DNA from: Archegozetes longisetosus | Lineage: Eukaryota > Arthropoda > Arachnida > Sarcoptiformes > Trhypochthoniidae | Assembly: GCA_018873245.2 (NCBI GenBank) | Contig: JAEMBT020000006.1 | Span: 4,187,855 to 4,251,854 of the forward strand | Direction: 5' to 3' | DNA: 64,000 nt | Shown: positions 57,100 through 64,000 of the stretch, in pieces | Position numbering within the stretch: the stretch's first letter is position 1 | How the letters are laid out: every line of letters begins with the position of its first letter | The notes under the pieces: generated by a model | What the model saw: the letters and a program-made list of their open reading frames with translations, nothing else | Databases searched by the model: none | What the model was told of the DNA's origin: nothing | Translations under genes and position numbers: made by a program

Positions 57100-58047
57100 A
57101 TACATAATCCTACATAAAGAAAGTATATAAGAACTAACAATAGGCTAACGTTTGATCAGTCTTAGTTCGTTCAGCTCTAAATTGTGTTTATTTAATAATA
57201 ATAATAAATGAGTTATTTAGTTGTACATAACTTAGTGTATCCAGTGTTCTATTAAAGTTAAAATCAAAATTGATAGAACTACTGTTATATCACAATATAA
57301 TCTCAGGTGTTAATTTTATTGTCTGGCTTTTTAAACTAATTTTAACAAATTTTGAGTATATAAGAATTTTTAGCTAAATCTACTTCAGAATTATCCAAAT
57401 CTGTATGGAATAAAGAACAAGTTCCTTCTCAACCAACTGTATAATACTTAAACCTTTGAAATTCTACTATTATTGTAAATTAAAGTTTATGCATATATTG
57501 CATATTATATTGATTTTGAAGTTAAGAGGAAATTTCAAATTTCGATTAATCAAGGTATGAACTTTATGAAATTGAGATTTAGTAAGTTTAAACTTGAAAA
57601 TGCAAGCTCAGTCTAAACAAACTCCTAATTCTTAAAAATTTAAAAACCCAGGTTTTTTAAATGAAGTTATTTTGAGCATAAAATAAAACACTTTATTTAA
57701 ATAAAAATATTCAGTAAATATTAACTTACAAGTTATATTAAGTATAATCAATTCAAGCAGAATAATTAAGTCTCAACTCATGTTGAATCAATAAGATTTG
57801 CAGTGTATTGCAAGAAGACAGACTGAATTTTTCGGTTATAGCACTAATAGCTATGTTAAACCCACTGACTTTTAAGAGTTCAGAACTATTTGAAAATGGC
57901 AAACAACATTTTACAGTAAATTTTTGGAAAATTAAATTTTCATTCTGTTTTTGACCATATAGACAAAATTTTTCAGTTTTCTAAATGGGCTTCAAATTTA
58001 GCGTAAGAAAATATTTAGAGACCAAGACTTCTTTGAACATCTCTTCC
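57100..58047. other. Caspase 3' flank; promoter-like segment
   Basis: TATATAAG at about 57127 is followed ~35 bases later by GATCAGTCTTAGTTCG, an arrangement resembling a TATA plus initiator on the plus strand. No protein-coding exon could be joined to it. A loosely similar block lies at 59655-59785 on the other side of the caspase gene. Confidence 0.3.
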
Positions 58048-59483
58048 TTATGAATTGGTTTTCTTATCACTAGGAGACATAGTAATTGAGACACCTGTGG
58101 CCTTCGAATTTTCAATGCGACCGCCTATAGAAGCGTTACTTCCCACTGTGGAAACGTTAATTTCGCATTCTGTTGGAAGACCTCTGGAAATATTTTGCAG
58201 GTTACTGATGTCTTCTGCACTCACACCTTCGGGAACTCTATAATGCATGCCGATAGCTTCATTATTATTAAGCACACTGCTATCTTCGACTTTAGCGTCC
58301 GGTGCTATGGTATGTACGTTAATCTTTAATGAAGATGTCGACGGTTTATTGGTGTCTTCTACAGAAAATGAACTGTGAGCATTTTCACAATTGGCAATAG
58401 ACTTTGTCAAGTTTATCTCATCTAAACCAGAATTAAAGTATAAATCTTTATTCCATTCATATGGAATATAGATCGGTCTTTGTTTTGCAAATTTTTCGCC
58501 ATTTTCGTTTTTGGTTGTCATGTTTAAAACGCGATCTGTTACCTAATTTGAAGGTAAAACCTTTTGAAACTATTATGATGAAAAAATTATGTGAATATTT
58601 ACTTCATCGAATATAGTCTTCCATTCCGTGTCAGCGGAGAGCTCAATTAATTTTTCAGCCAACGCTACAGTGAAGAAAGATCCTTTACTTGGGTCTCTAA
58701 AACCCACACAACCTTAGATTCAAAGATGCTTTTAGAATTTTTAAAGTTTGATCGAAACTTTAATTGTAAATACCTTTTCTGGTTCCATAGCCAACAAACA
58801 TATCAGAAAGTAATTCTTCATTGAGTAGATCTATTTGAATTTTATCTTCTTTTCCTAAAATGTGAATTTTAAAATTATAATACAAAACGATTCAAGTTTT
58901 TTTTTCCAAACCTACCGCCTCGACAACAATTCAAGAAAAACATTTTCGGTTTGCCCTTGAGCAAAGGGCAGTTTTCATCATTGAATTCGTGGAGTAATTC
59001 CTTGTCTGTAACATATCCATACATTTTGCCTTTTATTTCTTCAAAATCTCTGCCACAAATAACTCCATTGTCATCGCCGTGACTTAATATTATTACAGTC
59101 AGAGCGTCGTGTTTTGATAATTCTGGACTTTGCGAAACGACTCTGCAAAGTTTGCGCATTTTTTCTGCTGTCAAATCTTGTTCACAAATAACAGTAAATC
59201 CTAATTGTGTATAGATCTGTTTTAATCGATCGGCATCAGTTCTACTACCATCACGAGTGGGAGCATTGATATCATCGAACTCAGTATTATCAATGATAAC
59301 ACAATAACCTCTAACTTTAGCTTTCATTGGGTAAATTTTTGGCCCTGAACGAAGTTCAGTTGCCTTTTTAATAATTATGTCATTTATGGCATCCAATTTA
59401 TTCGGATATATTTGGTCTATCTCGAAGCTGAGGCTGACTAAGACTTGTCCAGAGGATTCCTTTGGCCATAAAGTATCAGACAT
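58048..59483 (-). CDS. Caspase (cysteine protease), four exons, long C-terminal tail
   Basis: Exons 59483-58916, 58854-58774, 58694-58603 and 58542-58048 join with matching phases to 411 residues. The large subunit begins near residue 55 (VRGYCVIIDN). It includes RDGSRTDADRLKQIYTQLGF, the catalytic histidine H135 in ILSHGDD and the catalytic cysteine C187 in FFLNCCRGG, where most caspases have QACRG. The small subunit has ELLSDMFVGYGTRKDPSKGS, FTVALAEKLIEL and ends with KQRPIYIPYEWNKDLYF (~283). A prodomain of only ~54 residues without a CARD or DED points to an effector-type caspase. The last ~128 residues are an unusual Ser/Asn/Glu-rich extension ending in SPSDKKTNS. Caspases cleave after Asp in apoptosis or immune signalling. 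The exon 3 acceptor (AG before ACCCAAGT) was chosen because the neighbouring AG causes an early stop. Confidence 0.88.
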
Positions 59484-61013
59484 ACTGACTATTGATCTAG
59501 ATATTGAATAAAAGTGAGACAGTCATCACTTTCAAGAGTCTTGACTTTAGGTCTTGTAGTTTTAATTACTGATAGTCATATGTTCTAGACTGTATCTAAC
59601 AGGTCTAATAATCATTTGGAACTTCTCTACGTGTAATTTAACAAAAAAAGATATTTAAAAGCCTAAAAGTAAGCTAGCATTAGTCAGTTTTAATTTTACT
59701 CACTCGCTTAATATTTGTTAATAATAACAAATGAATTGCTTAGTGTACTGCTAATTGCATTCAGTATTCTGTCTAAACCGAATTAAATTAAGGGAATCGC
59801 TGTGTGTCTCAAAAGAAATAGTTTTATAATTTTAGTTAATTCTTTGTTAATTCGAAATTCATTTGAGTTTTTCGATTACATTTGCTTTCGGAAGTTGTGG
59901 TTACTATAGTCAAAGAATAGCTATTTAAAAATTAAAGTTATTTGTTTAAAATTATGAGAACTTTTCATCAATCAGTTAATACAAACTTTTACGATTAAAG
60001 TTGTTAAGCTAATATTTTGTTGAAAGTATTTATTTTTCATTTAATTAACTCATAAAGAGTAAAACGAACTAGTTTTAGATTAAATTTAACTTCTCTGATT
60101 GGATTAGTGTTTTTAGAAATATTATTAGCATTATAATTTCACTTTAATTTATTTCAAGCCTAATATCACAAACGATTTATACCTTTAAGTCGAGAATTGC
60201 TTCAAATTGTGTTTAATTCAATTGGTCCGCTCCTAAAGAAATTGAGTAAAAATAAAATAAAAATTCAAGTATTTGGATTATTTTTTGATTTAACTAAAGG
60301 TGTAAGTTTCACTAAAATGTACCAAAAAGGCGAAATATCAAAAAGAATGAAACCTAAAACGAAATCTATACTGAACGATGCTGTTATGGTGTTATAGTTT
60401 AACGTCAGAAATATCTTTCAGTCATAATAACTATATTTTCATTAGATATTTATTATTCAACAATACTTTAAAACGATATGAAACAATAAAATTTCGTTAG
60501 GACTATTATAATGGAATGGCTTAGGTGTCGTTTCTAAGTTTTAAACTAAATATTTCACTGAAAAATTTAGTCCTTTATATATTCGTGGTTTTGTTTGAAT
60601 AAGTAGTCCCTTAATCAAGTTGATCTATATTCTTCATCAATTACTAAGCAAATAAAATCTGTTTTAATCAATGATTGTAGAAATTTCATGACCGAAATCA
60701 GATAGAAAAGAGTTTTATCCTTTTTTGAATGGGATTGAAAAATATCGAAGAAATTCATAAATCAATAACTGTAAGTATCTCTAATGTACAATGTTTTATT
60801 TTAATCTTCTTTAGTCTGATAGAAAAATACAGGTAAAAGAGTAATGGAGCGTCAAAACTATTAGAAAATTCTATTCAAAACTTGGTTATTAGCAATTTGA
60901 AATCACCCAAAACTCTTGAAGAAATAAGTAGTTATTCTCTCTCAATTATGTTTTATTGTTTATCTATTGTTCTTAGCTACAAAACCATACTAAACTCGAG
61001 AAAACACATATAT
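59484..61013. other. Caspase 5' flank, weak plus-strand frame
   Basis: A 66-codon plus-strand frame at 60197-60397 (NSIGPLLKKLSKNKIKIQVF, later VSFTKMYQKGEISKRMKPK) has no recognised domain; it may be a relic. The 59655-59785 block loosely resembles 57120-57250. No other feature. Confidence 0.35.
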
Positions 61014-61377
61014 TAGGGTGTTCCATTTAAAGTGACGCAGACACACAGCGACGTACCCCGGAAACCACAAAATAGAACTGGTCGCCACCCCGGACTTGCA
61101 TGTACCAATTCTCACCCTGTGAAATGAACCGACCTTTTCGGATCAACTATGGATAGACAAGAATTAATCAATTCTGTTTTTGGTGAGACTTCGTTGCTCA
61201 TAATCATTACCATAGTTAACCAACTCTTATCTGTCCATAATTCATCCGAAAAGATTGACTAGACTCGTTTCACAAATCAAGAATCAGTAAACATAAATCC
61301 AAAATGGCTATCAATTCCACCCTGTAGCCCCAAGATATACCACCATAAGTCTGCGTCACTTGGAATGGGACACCTTA
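61014..61377. mobile_element. Foldback MITE with TAGGGTGTTCC ends
   Basis: TAGGGTGTTCCATTTAAAGT-GACGCAGAC at the left and its inverse GTCTGCGTCACTTGG-AATGGGACACCTTA at the right. A second inverted pair lies inside (TTTTCGGATCAACTATGG and TAATTCATCCGAAAAGATT with ATAGACAAG/CTTATCTGT), so the 364 bases can fold almost end to end. No coding frame. Confidence 0.75.
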
Positions 61378-64000
61378 ATAGAATATCTAATACAAAAATT
61401 GGGTGATTCAGTGTCAAAATGTTGCGAAAGCAATGTCTCAGACAACAATGTTGTATTAGTAATGTCATAGTAATTAACGCTGCGCGTCAAAATGTTGCAA
61501 GAAAATAATGTTGCATTACAAAAATGCGGCATAAAAGTGATCTGTCAGATGAAAAGCATTGCATAAGATATGGCGGGAATGTATAATAGAAAACTAGGTA
61601 GCAAACCTCGATATCTCTAATTATTTTATCGAACTGTTAATGCTAGTGAAAAATTTCTGAACAACTTATATTTACTTTTACTACAATCTAAATTTCGATG
61701 AAGAAAATACATGTCTAGGATAGATTTACCACCTATTCTTCATTTGAACTCTGTACAAAGTATTTCACAGGAGGTACCCTTAAATATTTGTTTGAAATTT
61801 ATTACTCTTTAATTGGTGTCTATCAGTAATCAATTACATCATTTAATCAATCAATATTTATTGTTTTTAAATCTAGTAAAACACGAATATTTTCGCCTGT
61901 AATTAATTGAAATTCTAACTTATTTAAATATTTTTTAATACTATTTATACTTGGAAGTATACTTTTTGTCTGATTTCGCAGCATTCGGCAAATCAACGAG
62001 TTCGTTGCATGACATTGAATAGTTTAAATTAACTGAATCAATTTTCATTGAGCATCAAAAGTTATTCAAAACTTTATTCTTTATAAGTGATGCACAATCG
62101 GAACAATCTAAACAATACAATTAGTTGTTATTTCAACTTTTTTATCCTAATTAAATATAAAATATTTTGATTTAATTTCATTTCTATTTATGGATCCTGT
62201 ACAGGTGGTAATTCTAGTCTAGGGCCGGGAATGATAATTTCTAAGATTCAGAATCTAGTTTTCTTACTCGAAAATTCGTAATTTCGTAAGAACTTTTGCG
62301 TGTTTAAACGCTGTAAAATCTTCAGATAAATTCTCATGCCTCAAACAGCTTTTTTGAACTTTTCAGTGTGAAATACTTAGCCAACTAATTTTTAAAAAAT
62401 TCATAACTTCGAAGCTTGGTGAACTTTAAATAAAATTTTTGAAAAAATTCTCATATTATATTATTCTTCATTAAATTTAGATTGAGCATAGGTATCTTAA
62501 ATGAAGAAATTAATAATTTATTAGTTTATCAATTATATTAGATTTTTGATATACAAGAAGTTATATTAAACAAATTAATCAACAAATCAAAAGAGTCCAC
62601 ATTAGTATTGTTACTTTAGGTCTACCAAAAAGGCCGACTTTAAAAATTGCAAGTGGTCTGTTCTTAAAACCCTTTGTTCTGGTTTTAATTACACTCTAAT
62701 ATTTATTAAAATTTTTGAGTATGCTAATCTTGATCTATTCTAGTTCTCATATATTTTCAAAATTTTGCATTTCATACCGTCTCATCTAGTGGGAACTCTT
62801 ATCTTAATCTTATAACCGCTGACATTTTATCTTGGGATTAGGGCATATGATCTGCGTTAAAATGTTTTATTCATAAAACATGCGGTTCGTTTCATTTATG
62901 CTCATTAAACACGATTTTTATGTCATTTAAATTGTAATTTTGATATATAATCAATTTATTATTTGTAGTGAAAAAACTGTCATTTAATTAATTTTTGCGA
63001 ACTCGTCTCGTCTTTTGAATTTTATGAAAAACTGACCTTGTCTCGTCTCACGAGACAAGATGCCTCGAGTTTCTGCAAGGTTTGCCATGAGACGAGATTT
63101 CATTTTCACGACTATGTTTTAAGTTAAAATTAAATTTTGACTCAGATGAGTTCAATAAGGCTGACTTTCGGCCCTGAAGGTCGAAGGGCGACAGTCTGGT
63201 TCGCGTATACTTTTCATGATTCTTTATGCCATTAATTCTAACTAAAGGCCCAAACCATTAGCATTCATTATACTGAAAGCTGATACAGATCTACGACCAG
63301 AATTTGCTACAGTTTTAGTATAACTCTCGTCAAATGTGGCTCTAATGGGACGCCGAGCTAGTGTGTGGACAGCAGAGCCTGTCTGAAAGTACTCTCTCCC
63401 ACAAATATGGCTCAATGCCATTGATCAAAATTTATATCGTTTTCAGCGGATTGTAGTCTATGAGTTCAATGTCCAGTACTTAGCAATTATTTTTCTCGTA
63501 GAGTATGCAAAAACCTATTCTCTAATAGTTGACGACTTATTGTTGCTCTACTAGGAAAACTTTGCAAATATTCTTTGATTTACGGAAAGAGATTTTCGAT
63601 AGCAGCGGGTATCCGTTCTCTCGTATCTGTCTATCCGTTTTCTTATGCATTATTATGTACCATTGAAGGAACAAATACGACCCAAACCAAACATTTAAAA
63701 TATGAGAGAAATTAAGGTTAGTTATTTAATTCAATATAATTTGATAGTTCAAATATAAATACCAGAGAACTATTCAAATTTTTTGTCATTATCATTAAGC
63801 AATTGATAAGACATTGTGATATGGAAAAAATACAAAATATGAGGCGCTATTTTTTTACAGAATGTAAGGTCTGTTCAGATGGTACAATCAAAGGAAACAA
63901 AAACGAAGCAGATTTTTTACTCTTCTACAGTTAAAAATCATGTACTGGTTGTAAAGCACTAAAACATGAACTACTAGTGGGAAAATGTTTGAGTGTTCAA
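61378..64000. other. Gene-poor right end of the window
   Basis: No supportable gene. Direct repeats of a CGTCAAAATGTTGC word occur at about 61411 and 61486. A GTCTCGTCTC-rich inverted cluster lies at 63000-63101, with a related word at 38238. A less AT-rich patch at 63155-63420 has short frames without a recognised motif. A possible exon starts after TTTTTTTACAG near 63860 and runs off the window, too short to judge. Confidence 0.4.
63000..63101. repeat. GTCTCGTCTC inverted-repeat cluster
   Basis: ACTCGTCTCGTCTT, CTTGTCTCGTCTCACGAGAC and, inverted, ATGAGACGAGAT lie within 100 bases; TTGTCTCGTCTCACGAGACAA is a near-perfect palindrome. Probably the end of an unidentified DNA element. Confidence 0.45.

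Noticed and set aside
61277-61468. 63-codon minus-strand frame
   Set aside because: Lies mostly in the right arm of the foldback MITE 61014-61377; translation has no known domain.

Overview
This is a strongly AT-rich piece of an animal nuclear genome, most likely an arthropod and, by inference, a chelicerate (mite-like). Supporting observations are spliced genes with GT-AG introns, two cuticle genes with signal peptides split after a 9-base first exon, a Rebers-Riddiford chitin-binding cuticle protein, a caspase, a ninjurin-like membrane protein, an intron-containing tRNA-Tyr and many MITE-type elements. The exact taxon cannot be fixed by reading alone.

Layout. 0-8 kb: a 1.15-kb foldback element, then a minus-strand locus made of a spliced eIF2-alpha-kinase-like protein kinase (5025-7822) followed at once, in the same reading frame, by a long RCC1-repeat region (2520-5015) that is cut by a stop codon replacing a conserved tryptophan. 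8-17 kb: transposon remnants (Tc1/mariner ends, an ISXO2-like transposase relic, a hAT fragment, a piggyBac-type MITE, a pogo-like end, an element with repeated subterminal GACCCAA motifs). 17-23 kb: a 4-unit tandem repeat, a small two-exon ninjurin-like gene, then a 3-kb array of four nested palindromes beside the decayed gene from which half of the array derives. 23.5-26.7 kb: a segmental duplicate of the kinase gene that has become a pseudogene. 28-34 kb: a decayed hAT transposase containing a mariner remnant that itself contains a small MITE; a Tc1-like element with an internal deletion; further MITEs. 39-48 kb: a plus-strand and a minus-strand cuticle gene, each with a TATA box, with a tRNA-Arg(CCT) between them. 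50-57 kb: MITEs, an intron-containing tRNA-Tyr(GTA), a CT microsatellite and a small cysteine-rich secreted or membrane gene. 58-59.5 kb: a complete four-exon caspase with a long C-terminal tail. The last 4.5 kb holds only a foldback MITE and short repeats.

How the genes relate. The kinase and the RCC1 repeats are the only neighbours that look functionally linked: their frames are continuous across a single stop codon, and kinase-plus-RCC1 proteins are known from the NEK8/NEK9 families, although this kinase domain looks eIF2AK-like. The cuticle genes share a secreted structural role. The other genes appear unrelated neighbours. Exon boundaries were placed by hand from splice-site consensus and phase matching; family assignments rest on motif recognition and no database search was possible.
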